A stretch of DNA of 44,985 nucleotides, from positions 1 through 44,985 of the forward strand of contig PDTK01000039.1 in NCBI GenBank assembly GCA_002747175.1, given 5' to 3'. The first letter of the stretch is position 1, and each line of letters starts with the position of its first letter. Positions 35,043 to 43,743 of the stretch are shown piece by piece. The notes below the pieces were generated by a model that was not told the origin of the DNA, did no database searches, and worked only from the letters and a program-made list of their open reading frames with translations. The position numbers and the translations under genes are program-made. The DNA is from Deltaproteobacteria bacterium. Its GTDB lineage: Bacteria > Desulfobacterota > Desulfobacteria > Desulfobacterales > Desulfosarcinaceae.

Positions 35043-36428
35043 TTAGCTTCTCCCTACGATCATCAGTTCGGCTTTGATGTCACCCGGAGCCGTGTCCCAG
35101 TACATGGCCAGATTGTTGCCATTTTGAACCTGGTTCCATTGGTCATTGTGATGATCGATTTGAAAATAGAGCGTGTTGATACGACGCGGGAGCTCCTGGG
35201 GCGGTACCTGCAGATATTCCAACCGAATGCCGGGTAATGCACGGGCAATCAAGATCGGCAGGTATTCACGGGAACTGACTTTGGCGACCTGTTCGATGGA
35301 CTGCAAAAGGGCCTGAGGATCGGATTCGGTTTCGATGGCCAGATAATAACGATTGCGCCCCTCGAACATGGCCGGTTGCAGATCGGCGGCGTAATATGTG
35401 CCGTCGTACAGCAGGGTAATCATGTATTCCGGACCGGCGGTAATCTCATCCAGAAGATGGGTTATCAGGCGCTGGGCCGACGAAAAGCACCACCACAATT
35501 GCTGATGATTGTATGGCGGCAGCAGAAGTTTGCCTTCCATGGTCTCCCCGGTGACCGATACCCTTTCGGAAAATGTGGACAACTCCCCCATGAGCTGGCG
35601 CAAAATGCCATAGGCCACCCATGGATGGACCTGCGCCGATTCGGTGATGTGAATCAACTGCGACACGTAACGATTCAATGATCGCAATGCCAGCAAAAAC
35701 ACCATGTCGCGGGATCCGAATTCAGCCGTATGAATACCGCGGTCACGCTTGTAGGACTCCAGCTGCCGGCAGCGTGATGAAATCTGGTCGCGCACTTCCC
35801 TGACCAACCGGTCCAGGGGATGAGCACCGCCAATCGTCAGACAGGGAGGTGCGAATTCCTCGCTGAGGATGACATCGTCACCGCTGCGTTCCAACACGGC
35901 CAAAGGGATCAGTTCATAGTCACCGGACTGGTCCAGTTCAAACTCCCAGATCAGCTTGAGGACCAGTTGCATGCGCCGGACCTGTGCAGTGGGTCCCTGG
36001 CTATGCATGTCCCGAATATCATCCGAATCGTCGGTTGTCACAAAGCGTGTGCGCACATCGGTAAGGTCGGACAGATGTTCGACAACGGTGACATTGTGGC
36101 TGGCAGGGTTGAATTTTTTGAGTCCAATATACACGTTGAAGGCCTGACCGCCATCTTCCCATGCCGTTTCGAACGAACGGGGCTGCAGCCGGGCGTTGTC
36201 ATTGAGCCTGGCATAGGTGTTATCCGGAAACAAAAAGGTTCCCTGGGAAAGGCTGAAGGTCTGATTGCTCAGCGCTCCTGACTCCACCGTCATACTGTCC
36301 ACACCCCAAAAATGGGGTTTGATTTTTTGGTGAAGCGGCTCCAACAGGGAATGGGTATAACGTTCCTGGAGTTGAAAGTGGTGGGGCTGAAGGAAAAGCC
36401 CCTGATGCCAGTATAGTGGTTTCTCCAT
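35043..36428 (-). CDS. tssK: TssK baseplate-membrane adaptor
   Basis: A 461-residue TssK (ImpJ/VasE). The start MEKPLYWHQGLFLQPHHFQ is diagnostic, and FLFPDNTYARLND and RLQPRSFE follow. It trimerises and connects the baseplate wedge to TssL and TssM. Its stop is 1 nt from the tssL start, and it follows tssJ by 6 nt. Confidence 0.97.
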   Translation of the reverse strand: MEKPLYWHQGLFLQPHHFQLQERYTHSLLEPLHQKIKPHFWGVDSMTVESGALSNQTFSLSQGTFLFPDNTYARLNDNARLQPRSFETAWEDGGQAFNVYIGLKKFNPASHNVTVVEHLSDLTDVRTRFVTTDDSDDIRDMHSQGPTAQVRRMQLVLKLIWEFELDQSGDYELIPLAVLERSGDDVILSEEFAPPCLTIGGAHPLDRLVREVRDQISSRCRQLESYKRDRGIHTAEFGSRDMVFLLALRSLNRYVSQLIHITESAQVHPWVAYGILRQLMGELSTFSERVSVTGETMEGKLLLPPYNHQQLWWCFSSAQRLITHLLDEITAGPEYMITLLYDGTYYAADLQPAMFEGRNRYYLAIETESDPQALLQSIEQVAKVSSREYLPILIARALPGIRLEYLQVPPQELPRRINTLYFQIDHHNDQWNQVQNGNNLAMYWDTAPGDIKAELMIVGRS

Positions 36429-36434
36429 AAACGA

Positions 36435-36980
36435 TTATCCTTTTATGGTTTCTGCAAGAATGTTGGAAATATGTTGGGGACCGAGATGGACATCAAGGCG
36501 CAAAGGTGCCGGTCTGCGGGTGCTCTTCTTTTTAAAGAAACCTGTGGTTTCTATGATTTCAGGGATTTCGGCGACCTTCACCATCCGCTCTGCCTCCATG
36601 ATGTAATAGCCTGCGGTAAGTGCCACGTATCGCGCCCCTTCGGCACGATCCAAGGTCATGCTGATATCTTGTCCCGGTTGAATGATCAACCGTTTGGAAG
36701 CTGCCGCCCCATCGCCGAACAGACTGCATTCCAGCAGGGTATAGAGTCCATCTTCATCATTGGACAGCTGGTTGAACGCGTTGGGATCTGAAAGCTGATA
36801 GACACAAAGCAGCAGCGTATGTGCCTCGTTCTCATAAAAATTGAGCTTGTGGTCTGCCCGGATATGTATTTGGATGGCCTCTTTTTCGAAGTTCCATTTG
36901 GTTGGCGGCGGCTGTGTGGCGGCACAAGCCATAAAAAGTAATGAGGCGACGGCAATCGTGATGGCAATAAATCGTTTCAA
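36435..36980 (-). CDS. tssJ: TssJ outer-membrane lipoprotein
   Basis: A 181-residue TssJ (SciN/VasD): signal peptide with lipid-attachment Cys at residue 19 (LLFMAC), then WNFEKEAIQIHIRADHKLNFYENEAHTLLLCVYQL in family order. The TTG at 36980 is chosen because a perfect AAAGGAGG lies 5 nt upstream; the open frame to 37070 would put 30 residues before the signal peptide. It tethers TssM to the outer membrane. Confidence 0.93.
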   Translation of the reverse strand: MKRFIAITIAVASLLFMACAATQPPPTKWNFEKEAIQIHIRADHKLNFYENEAHTLLLCVYQLSDPNAFNQLSNDEDGLYTLLECSLFGDGAAASKRLIIQPGQDISMTLDRAEGARYVALTAGYYIMEAERMVKVAEIPEIIETTGFFKKKSTRRPAPLRLDVHLGPQHISNILAETIKG

Positions 36981-36991
36981 GGCATCCTCCT

Positions 36992-37720
36992 TTATTTCAC
37001 GAATTTGGTTTGGCAGTTTTTCTCGAATTCCCGTAAAAAATCCTCCATGAATCGGCCGGAATTGAACCATTTCCGGATTTCTTCATAGCGTTGTTCATAG
37101 ATATCGAACATTTCAGCTTTTTTCAGCGGTCCGAACTTGAGACCTTTTCCCATTTCGTCGGCAAGCGCTTTCGGATCAAGGACACTTAGCACCTGTTTGA
37201 CTTTGGCATAGGCGGCTTCCTTGAAGGATTGCTGGGACGTTAAAAAAGCATTGCTGATCTGCCCAAGATAGGTTTCCAGCGACCTGCCCTGCCCTTCTCC
37301 GGCCAGTCGGAAGCTGATCACCTGGCGAATGGTCTGTTCCGATGATTCTTCGCCACTGAGGGTTATGTTGATGACACTGATCAACTGGTTGAGAGAGTTG
37401 AATATGGTGTTGAGCGATTCCGCCAGTTTTTCAAGCAATTCGCTCGAGTTCAGGTCATCGATGGAGACCGGACGGCCCAGCAGGAGGGAGCATACCTTGG
37501 TGAGGATGGCTTCATCGTTATCCCCCCGGGCTGCGGGGCGACAGGAATCGTTCTTTTTTTGCAGAATCGATTCAAGAACCGAGATGCGATCCGGCAGGTC
37601 GATACCTGCCAGTTGTTCGTCAAGATGGGCCTCGACCGCTTCGGCGTTGATTGGGGCGCGATTCGCAAATGCCTCGAAAAGGGTGCTGGTAATACGATTG
37701 GCTTGACTGCCGACGGACAT
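36992..37720 (-). CDS. TagH C-terminal-domain-like protein without FHA
   Basis: A 242-residue protein whose C-terminal half fits the conserved domain normally found behind the FHA domain in T6SS Fha/TagH proteins: SFKEAAYAKVKQVLSVLDPKAL, FGPLKKAEMFDIYEQRYEEI and FLREFEK. The N-terminal half is helical with no FHA motif. The ATG at 37720 is 8 nt past the stop of the large upstream gene. It is followed 11 nt later by tssJ, consistent with a structural role near the membrane complex. Since a double FHA protein lacking this domain is encoded at 11151-12125, the usual single protein appears split in two. The domain assignment comes from recalled motif patterns, not a search. Confidence 0.75.
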   Translation of the reverse strand: MSVGSQANRITSTLFEAFANRAPINAEAVEAHLDEQLAGIDLPDRISVLESILQKKNDSCRPAARGDNDEAILTKVCSLLLGRPVSIDDLNSSELLEKLAESLNTIFNSLNQLISVINITLSGEESSEQTIRQVISFRLAGEGQGRSLETYLGQISNAFLTSQQSFKEAAYAKVKQVLSVLDPKALADEMGKGLKFGPLKKAEMFDIYEQRYEEIRKWFNSGRFMEDFLREFEKNCQTKFVK

Positions 37721-37728
37721 CAATGGAC

Positions 37729-40416
37729 CTATTCCTTTTTATTCGTTGATCCGATCATGATGGTCTGTTCCATCACATCATCGTCGAACGCATCATTTGA
37801 ATCATGGGCACCTTCCATAGGCGGCGGCATTTCCTGAGATGGCAAGGTCGGCAATGGTGGTGGTGTCGGCGGCAATGGCGGCATTCCACTTTCGGGGGCA
37901 AACCCGCTGCGCGGTGTTTCGATCAGTGTTGCCTCCAGGTCGTCATCCGAAGGAATGGCTGGGACATGACCGCCTGGCGGCCCCGTGCGGTCGGCCGGAT
38001 TGATCACCATCGTAGCCTCCAGGTCATCCTCCGGCGGCGATGCGGCCTGGAGCGGTTTTTCCGTTGGAGACGGCGGGCTCGGTGGCATGGCCGGCGGTTG
38101 GTTCGCCCCCTGGATCAAGGTGGCTGCCAAATCGCCATCATCGATCTGCGGATTTAGCGGTGGCGGTATCTGCGGGTCGGCTGCCGGGGCGGTGGGGTTG
38201 ATAACCACCGTTGCCTCCAGATCATTTTCGAAGCCACCCGACGGGATAAACCCGGAGGGCATTTCAGGCACATCTGCAACCGGTGTCGGCGGTTGTTGGT
38301 GTCTGGGCGCCTCGATGTTCGCATCTTCCTTGGACAATACGGAACCGGCGGAAATGGATGCCGGCGAGGTGACGATCGTGGCATCCATATCTCTGGCAGG
38401 TGTACTAGCTTCTGGCAATGGGTCACCGGGCCGCCACACGACGGTTTGGTCCGCATCACTGTCCCACGACGCATCCGGCCGGCTTGCCGCAGAGATTTCA
38501 TCCTGCGCGGTTGATGGCGTCGATGTCCGTATGGTCTGATTCAAAACGATGGTCTGATCGGGGTCCTGCCAGTCTGCCATCGGCCCTTCGGATTCCTGTA
38601 AGTCAATGATTGGCGCAGGCTGTGCCCTATTGGCCGATGGAGAGGGAACCACATCCTCTTGCACCATGGTTTCCGGCGGCAAAGTGGATTTGGGCTCAAG
38701 TGGCGGCGGTGCATCCCGTTGGCCGGCATCCACACCGAGCACATCATCATCTGATACAAGATGCCGGCTTTCAGTCGTCCTTGCCAGGTTTTTCCACTTG
38801 TCGAGGATTTCACCGAGTACGGCTCTCAGGTCAGCCGGCAGATGGACATCCGTTTTTTGAACGGCGGTCTCACCGGGTCTCGCGGTCAGGTTGTTTCTGA
38901 CGTGTTCGCGCAAATCATCGAGCGTATTGATAAAATGGCCGGCGTCCCAGGCTTGCCCGGTTTTCAAGCCGGCGTTTAGCAAAGACAATCCCAAACGCAG
39001 CCCGTGAACCCACGCGTCTTGCCAGGCCGGTGGAAGTGCAAGGCTTTTGGGTTCCCAAAAAATCTGGCCGGCGGCCAATGGTCCATCGGGATCCGCAGTG
39101 TCTATGGGCAAGGACAACCCATCCGTGTCGGCCGGCCATGTTTCGATGATCCGGGCGATTTCGGGGAAAACGCTGTCGGCGTCCTGCACCGAGTTGACCA
39201 AAAGGGTGCGCATCCACACGGTTCCCAGGAAATGAAGACGGGGTGCAATGGGAACCACTGGCGCAAAAGGGCTGGGCTGATTACAGCCGACCAGGTTCAA
39301 AAATCGCACGTTAAATTGCCACAAACCGGGTAATCCCGTACCGGAGGGAGATAGATCAACACCAATGCTTTCCAGTGACAGGTCCATCTCTGGCCCATCT
39401 CCGGCCAGATACTGCCGACACAATTGTGACAGGAACGTTAGTTTCAGATACAATATCTCGAGAAACAACCGATCACGCCCTTCGAAGAAAAAACATTGGC
39501 CCACCGGATCGGCTGCCGGCCTTGAACAACCGGTTGTCGTAATATTCGAATCACCTGAAATCATTCGAATAAAATGATCGCCACGGCATGATGGAGCCGG
39601 TGTCATCAACATGAAAAACGGATAGAACGAGAAACAGTCGATCCTTTCACCGGCTTTCGAATCATTTTTCCAACAGACATCGATCTGGCTGCAACCTTCA
39701 CATGGCAGGCCGTTTCCCGGAGGCAGTTTGCCGGCCAACAATTTCCATTGGGCCACAAGTTGATCTTTATCCAGTACCTGTTCCGGCATCCCTGGGTATT
39801 TACGCCGAACGTAAAGGAATGGCGAATCTGAAAGACCGACGCAGGCACGGCAGTACAAAAACCTGTCGTGAGAAGCCGAATAGGTGGGCACGCCTGACTT
39901 CTCGAGCAGGCTGTCATCCTGGCAGAGCGTCAACAACTGCCCACATTGCGGACAGGCAGGATGAAACCAGCGATCGGCGTGAGTACATCGAAACAACGGC
40001 TGATGGGGTTGCAATCGGCCGGTCTGATCGAACTGCTGTTTGAAAAACAAGGGCTGTTTCTCTGAGTCGTTGGACTGGTGAAAGGCAGCAGCTTGCTGCC
40101 ATGCCTTTTCGATATGAGGGTTGTTGAGCGGTACCAGTGCATCAGAGATGTCGTAATCATCTCTTTGCATGACCAGCAGCACACGCTGGAGCACATTGTT
40201 GCCATCAGTTTTGATGTCCGCAGCGATGATCTTGGTGTAAGGCGCACGTTGGAGAACCGGCGGCTGCTGGACCGGCGGAGCTTCGGCAGGTATCGCATCC
40301 AGAAAAAATCCATGCGTCCCTTTTTCCAGACAGTTGATCAGGGATGGTTGGTTTTCAGTAGGTTCCAAGGTTTTGCCCCGGTTGTTTTTCCTTTTCGCAC
40401 CCGCATGCGGTCTCAT
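37729..40416 (-). CDS. Large T6SS-linked protein with Cys-rich region and tandem Thr-motif array
   Basis: Up to 895 residues from the ATG at 40416; the frame opens to a TTG at 40479, and a TTG at 40365 is also possible, none with a strong ribosome site. Residues about 90-280 are Cys-rich, with CPQCGQ, YCRAC and CEGCSQIDVC, like zinc ribbons or a metal cluster site. A folded region of unknown type continues to about 540. The last 300 residues are Pro/Asp-rich and low-complexity, with eight spaced acidic-Thr-hydrophobic motifs (T622 to T885). No membrane segment is clear. It heads the tagH-C-tssJKLM operon. I recognise no family. It looks like a cytoplasmic scaffold and a likely substrate of the Ser/Thr kinases; both are inference. 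Confidence 0.75.
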   Translation of the reverse strand: MRPHAGAKRKNNRGKTLEPTENQPSLINCLEKGTHGFFLDAIPAEAPPVQQPPVLQRAPYTKIIAADIKTDGNNVLQRVLLVMQRDDYDISDALVPLNNPHIEKAWQQAAAFHQSNDSEKQPLFFKQQFDQTGRLQPHQPLFRCTHADRWFHPACPQCGQLLTLCQDDSLLEKSGVPTYSASHDRFLYCRACVGLSDSPFLYVRRKYPGMPEQVLDKDQLVAQWKLLAGKLPPGNGLPCEGCSQIDVCWKNDSKAGERIDCFSFYPFFMLMTPAPSCRGDHFIRMISGDSNITTTGCSRPAADPVGQCFFFEGRDRLFLEILYLKLTFLSQLCRQYLAGDGPEMDLSLESIGVDLSPSGTGLPGLWQFNVRFLNLVGCNQPSPFAPVVPIAPRLHFLGTVWMRTLLVNSVQDADSVFPEIARIIETWPADTDGLSLPIDTADPDGPLAAGQIFWEPKSLALPPAWQDAWVHGLRLGLSLLNAGLKTGQAWDAGHFINTLDDLREHVRNNLTARPGETAVQKTDVHLPADLRAVLGEILDKWKNLARTTESRHLVSDDDVLGVDAGQRDAPPPLEPKSTLPPETMVQEDVVPSPSANRAQPAPIIDLQESEGPMADWQDPDQTIVLNQTIRTSTPSTAQDEISAASRPDASWDSDADQTVVWRPGDPLPEASTPARDMDATIVTSPASISAGSVLSKEDANIEAPRHQQPPTPVADVPEMPSGFIPSGGFENDLEATVVINPTAPAADPQIPPPLNPQIDDGDLAATLIQGANQPPAMPPSPPSPTEKPLQAASPPEDDLEATMVINPADRTGPPGGHVPAIPSDDDLEATLIETPRSGFAPESGMPPLPPTPPPLPTLPSQEMPPPMEGAHDSNDAFDDDVMEQTIMIGSTNKKE
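37762..38553 (-). repeat. Array of eight candidate phospho-Thr/FHA-docking motifs
   Basis: Short motifs of the form [D/A/E]-x-T-[hydrophobic]2 recur at irregular spacing: PDQTIVL (Thr codon 38551-38553), ADQTVVW (38443-38445), MDATIVT (38377-38379), DLEATVVI (38209-38211), DLAATLIQ (38119-38121), DLEATMVI (38011-38013), DLEATLIE (37927-37929) and MEQTIMI (37762-37764). They are embedded in Pro/Asp-rich disordered sequence. Several have Ile or Leu at Thr+3, which FHA domains commonly prefer. Confidence 0.8.
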
Positions 40417-40560
40417 GGACGGCGAAAAGATCGTTGAGTGAAGGCAATACAGATGACCGAACTGTCTGCATCCGTGCAACGAGATCCCCGTCCAGGGGAT
40501 TGGCTCAGGCGGTTGTGTGTCGCTTTTTTACTGATTTGCCTTTAAATTTTAAGCTATTAC

Positions 40561-40589
40561 AAATTATTCAATATTTGGATGATTGTCAA
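40561..40589 (-). promoter_or_regulatory. Possible sigma-70 promoter of the T6SS core operon
   Basis: On the minus strand a perfect TTGACA (40584-40589) is followed by TAATTT at 17 nt spacing or AATAAT (40563-40568) at 15 nt. Neither -10 is ideal. It lies 145 nt upstream of the ATG at 40416. Confidence 0.4.
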
Positions 40590-41013
40590 GACGGATTTGC
40601 TCATCCGCCCCGGATAGACGATGATGACAAAGCACATTCGTAAGGGCCTGTCTACCAATCAAGATCAAACGCATCCGAACCCCCACTGGAATGTTTTTTC
40701 GCCGCCCATGGATTTTCCTAATGGTCTTGTAAATGCATCAAATTACAGTTATGTAACCAGAGTTGCCATCAACGGTTTCGGAACGTAAACGTGAGTGGTG
40801 TCCATCCGGAAATGGCCAATTGCGTTATACGAACATTTTTATCCCCGGCATATCAACCATATGCCTGCGGTAAAACCCGAGATGAAAATCAGGGCGAAAG
40901 CCTCAATCTCGAACCACTTTGCCTGTTTCTGGACGGACACCAAATAAAAAGACGGGAGGCCCCCCTTTGAATCCCCCTCTTTCTATTTATCACCAACAAC
41001 TATCAAATCCGCA
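40590..41013. other. Divergent intergenic region
   Basis: About 420 nt between the T6SS operon and the glycosyltransferase genes. I see no supported gene, RNA or clear sigma-54 site. C-runs (40968-40980) recall the C/G runs near the window ends. Confidence 0.5.
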
Positions 41014-42471
41014 ATGTGGGGTTCCTTGATTGCAGATTCTGGCCATAAATCCGATGCAATGGGGTTAAAGCGCCGACACATCGAACGGGTCGTTTTGGCT
41101 GTGATCGTACTTTTCGGCCTCTACCTCAGGCTGACGCTGCTTGCCGGGACCACGATTGACACACCTTTTAGGTCCGATGCGCGTCAATATACCGCCTATG
41201 CTTACAACCTTAAGCAACATGGCGTATACTCCAACAACTTCAACGCGATCAACAATCCGGACAAGACACCGGCTCCCGATGCGTTTCGTTCTCCGGGTTA
41301 TCCGCTCTTTCTCTACCCGTTTACAAATGCAAAAAGCATGGTGCGCTTTGCAATCAATGTATTTTATGCGCAAGCGCTGCTCAGTGCCATGACCATCGCT
41401 GCGGTTTATGTTCTCAGTCGCATTATAATTGGTGGTATCGGGGGCTTGGTTGCAGCCTTTCTGACAGCCGCAAGTCCACACCTCATCAATCTGAACATCT
41501 ACTTGTTGACGGAAACCGTATTTACTTTTTTCCTGGTTTCAGGAATTGTGGTCCTGATTCTAGCGGTCCAAACGGAAAATAAGTCCGCATTGATTTTGTC
41601 GGGACTAATTCTTGCCTTCGCTACGTTGGTCAAACCAACCCTTCAATACTATCTTATTTTTTTGATTGGCTTTTTTTTCATACAATCGGGGATTAAACAC
41701 AGATTGTCCGTCTGCCTTCTGATTGTGGTCCCTTTCACAACGGTCTTTTCCATTTGGCTGATACGAAATATGATTACATTGGGCTATCCGACCGACCCAT
41801 CCCTGGCAATTAACACCATACATCATGGAATGTATCCCCATTTCATGTTCAACGGCGACCCCCGTACGTTTGGATTTCCTTATCGTTTCGATCCGCATAG
41901 CAAAGAAATTGCCAGATCCATGGGCAGCGTCCTCTCGGCGACTTTCAATCGTTTTCTGACGCGACCGGCTGACCACATCGTCTGGTTTTTATCGAAACCG
42001 TTCTACCTTTTCCGGTGGGATATGATCCAGGGAATTGGCACCTTCATCTATCCGGTGCAGCAAACACCCTATCAAACATCAGTGTTTTTTGCCGTTGTCT
42101 ATCAAACGATGCGCATAATCCATCCCATCTTGATTCTTTTGAGTTGGATTGGCGCATTGCTTTGCTGGTTGCCTGAAAAATGGCTAAAAATGGATCAGGC
42201 AGTTGTGATCCCTGTTCGACTGTTGTCATTGGTCTACCTGTATTTTGTCCTCGTACACGTTGCCGGTGCACCATTTCCGCGTTACTCGATACCATTGCGG
42301 CCGATAACCTATGTGCTTGCGATGACTCCATTTTTTTTATTCATAACCGGCTTGATGAAAAAAAATGATCAACATGATGCCAAACGTTTTGAAAAGGATT
42401 TCGGATCTCATCTTTGTATGAAGCTGATAAATGAAGGCAACGATGTGTTGTGCATCGACAACCTTAAATAG
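41014..42471 (+). CDS. Membrane glycosyltransferase, GT39/ArnT-like, with abnormal C-terminus
   Basis: A 485-residue multi-spanning protein. The first helix (about 23-42) is followed by a loop with SDARQYTAYAYNL and FRSPGYPLFLYPF, the acidic and RSPGYP features of lipid-linked sugar transferases of the ArnT/PMT type; about ten more helices follow. The active site would face the periplasm, using a polyprenyl-phosphate sugar. The last 22 residues do not belong: GSHLCMKLINEG and DVLCIDN match the start of a sugar-nucleotide epimerase. An ATG at 41059 is an alternative start; neither has a clear ribosome site. The gene at 43744 is a distant paralogue. Confidence 0.85.
   Translation: MWGSLIADSGHKSDAMGLKRRHIERVVLAVIVLFGLYLRLTLLAGTTIDTPFRSDARQYTAYAYNLKQHGVYSNNFNAINNPDKTPAPDAFRSPGYPLFLYPFTNAKSMVRFAINVFYAQALLSAMTIAAVYVLSRIIIGGIGGLVAAFLTAASPHLINLNIYLLTETVFTFFLVSGIVVLILAVQTENKSALILSGLILAFATLVKPTLQYYLIFLIGFFFIQSGIKHRLSVCLLIVVPFTTVFSIWLIRNMITLGYPTDPSLAINTIHHGMYPHFMFNGDPRTFGFPYRFDPHSKEIARSMGSVLSATFNRFLTRPADHIVWFLSKPFYLFRWDMIQGIGTFIYPVQQTPYQTSVFFAVVYQTMRIIHPILILLSWIGALLCWLPEKWLKMDQAVVIPVRLLSLVYLYFVLVHVAGAPFPRYSIPLRPITYVLAMTPFFLFITGLMKKNDQHDAKRFEKDFGSHLCMKLINEGNDVLCIDNLK
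42403..42471 (+). pseudogene. Remnant of an NAD-dependent epimerase/dehydratase fused to the GT gene
   Basis: The codons encode GSHLCMKLINEG then DVLCIDN, the piece directly after the GxxGxxG cofactor loop in UDP-glucuronate decarboxylase-like and related enzymes (usually GSHLCxxLLxxGxxVxCxDN). Only this 22-residue fragment remains before a stop codon. It reads in frame with the transferase, so it is now its tail. Confidence 0.6.
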
Positions 42472-42493
42472 TGTCTGACCAGAAACCGGAATC

Positions 42494-42536
42494 ACTTTGC
42501 GAATTGCTAAAAGCGAACGGCTAATGGCTCAACTCA
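42494..42536. repeat. Short intergenic repeat, copy 2
   Basis: ACTTTGCGAATTGCT (42494-42508) and GCTCAACTCA (42527-42536) match 30057-30078, with 18 extra bases between them. It lies between the fused epimerase remnant and the GT2 gene. Confidence 0.5.
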
Positions 42537-42556
42537 AGTAAAAGAGAGCGCTGTCA

Positions 42557-43687
42557 ATGAAACAAGAACAGCAATTGCCTGTTAAACTTTCCATTGTCAT
42601 TCCCTGTTATGACGAAGAAGGCACACTCGTAAAGTGCGTGGATCGAGTGATGGCAATCCAGGACGACGACTTGTCAATTGAAATTATCATCGTCGATGAT
42701 GCCTCCAAAGATAACAGTTTGAAAATCGCCAAGGCTCTTGAAAAAAAACATCAAGAAATCATCGTCTGTCGGCATGATGTCAATCAGGGCAAAGGTGCCG
42801 CATTGCGAACCGGTTTCAAACACGCCACCGGTGACTTTGTGGCCATTCAGGATGCAGACCTGGAATACAATCCCTATGAGTTCAAAACATTGATTCAACC
42901 TTTGAGAACCAATCGGGCCGACGTGGTCATCGGATCTCGTTTTTTATCATACGGTGCCCACCGCGTCCTATATTTCTGGCATTCGCTTGGCAACCGCTTC
43001 CTCACGTTGATGTCCAACATGTTCACGGACTTGAACCTGACCGACATGGAATCGTGTTACAAGATCTTCAAACGCGAAGTCATTCAGGGAATCGAACTTA
43101 AGGAAAATCGTTTCGGATTCGAGCCGGAAATTGTCGCCAAAGTGGCTCAGCAGCGATTACGTATTTATGAATTGGGGATTTCCTATTCCGGCCGGACCTA
43201 TGAAGAAGGGAAAAAGATAGGCGTCAAAGATGGTTTTCGTGCGTTGTACTGCATCCTGAAATACAATGCGCACAAGGCGCCGCTGCCCATGCAGTTTATG
43301 ATTTACCTGTTCATTGGGGGCGCGGCGGCCTTGTTCAACTTGCTATCTTTTCTTGGTTTGTATCACGCGGGCATCGAAGCAAGCATATCCGCGCCGGTTG
43401 CATTCATCGCTGCCGCTGTCCTTAACTACGTGCTCTGCATCCTGATTTTATTCAAACATCAGGCAAAATGGAATGCACCGCTGGAATGGCTCACCTATTC
43501 AATCGTTGTCATCCTGGGGGCCGGGGTCGATCTTCTCGTTACCAATTATTTTCTTGGGTTGGACACATCACCGACAACGGCCAAACTGACGGCGACAGCC
43601 ATAGCGTTCATCTTGAATTTCTTAGGCAGACGTTTCCTCGTATTCCCAGAGAAAACGAGTGGGCCATGGCGTCCGCAAAGCCAATGA
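42557..43687 (+). CDS. GT2 polyprenyl-phosphate glycosyltransferase with C-terminal GtrA domain
   Basis: A 376-residue protein. Residues about 8-240 are a GT-A fold like dolichyl-phosphate mannosyltransferase: LSIVIPCYDEEGTL, IIIVDDASKDNS, NQGKGAALRTGF, and the metal/nucleotide site IQDADLEYNP. Residues about 250-370 form a four-helix GtrA-like membrane domain. It should move a sugar from a nucleotide donor to undecaprenyl phosphate and help flip it, supplying the two flanking membrane transferases. AGAGAG lies about 10 nt before the ATG. Confidence 0.93.
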   Translation: MKQEQQLPVKLSIVIPCYDEEGTLVKCVDRVMAIQDDDLSIEIIIVDDASKDNSLKIAKALEKKHQEIIVCRHDVNQGKGAALRTGFKHATGDFVAIQDADLEYNPYEFKTLIQPLRTNRADVVIGSRFLSYGAHRVLYFWHSLGNRFLTLMSNMFTDLNLTDMESCYKIFKREVIQGIELKENRFGFEPEIVAKVAQQRLRIYELGISYSGRTYEEGKKIGVKDGFRALYCILKYNAHKAPLPMQFMIYLFIGGAAALFNLLSFLGLYHAGIEASISAPVAFIAAAVLNYVLCILILFKHQAKWNAPLEWLTYSIVVILGAGVDLLVTNYFLGLDTSPTTAKLTATAIAFILNFLGRRFLVFPEKTSGPWRPQSQ

Positions 43688-43743
43688 TATCACACGGGTC
43701 TGACATGCAAATTCATAAAAATGCTCGTTCAAGGCATTAAAAA

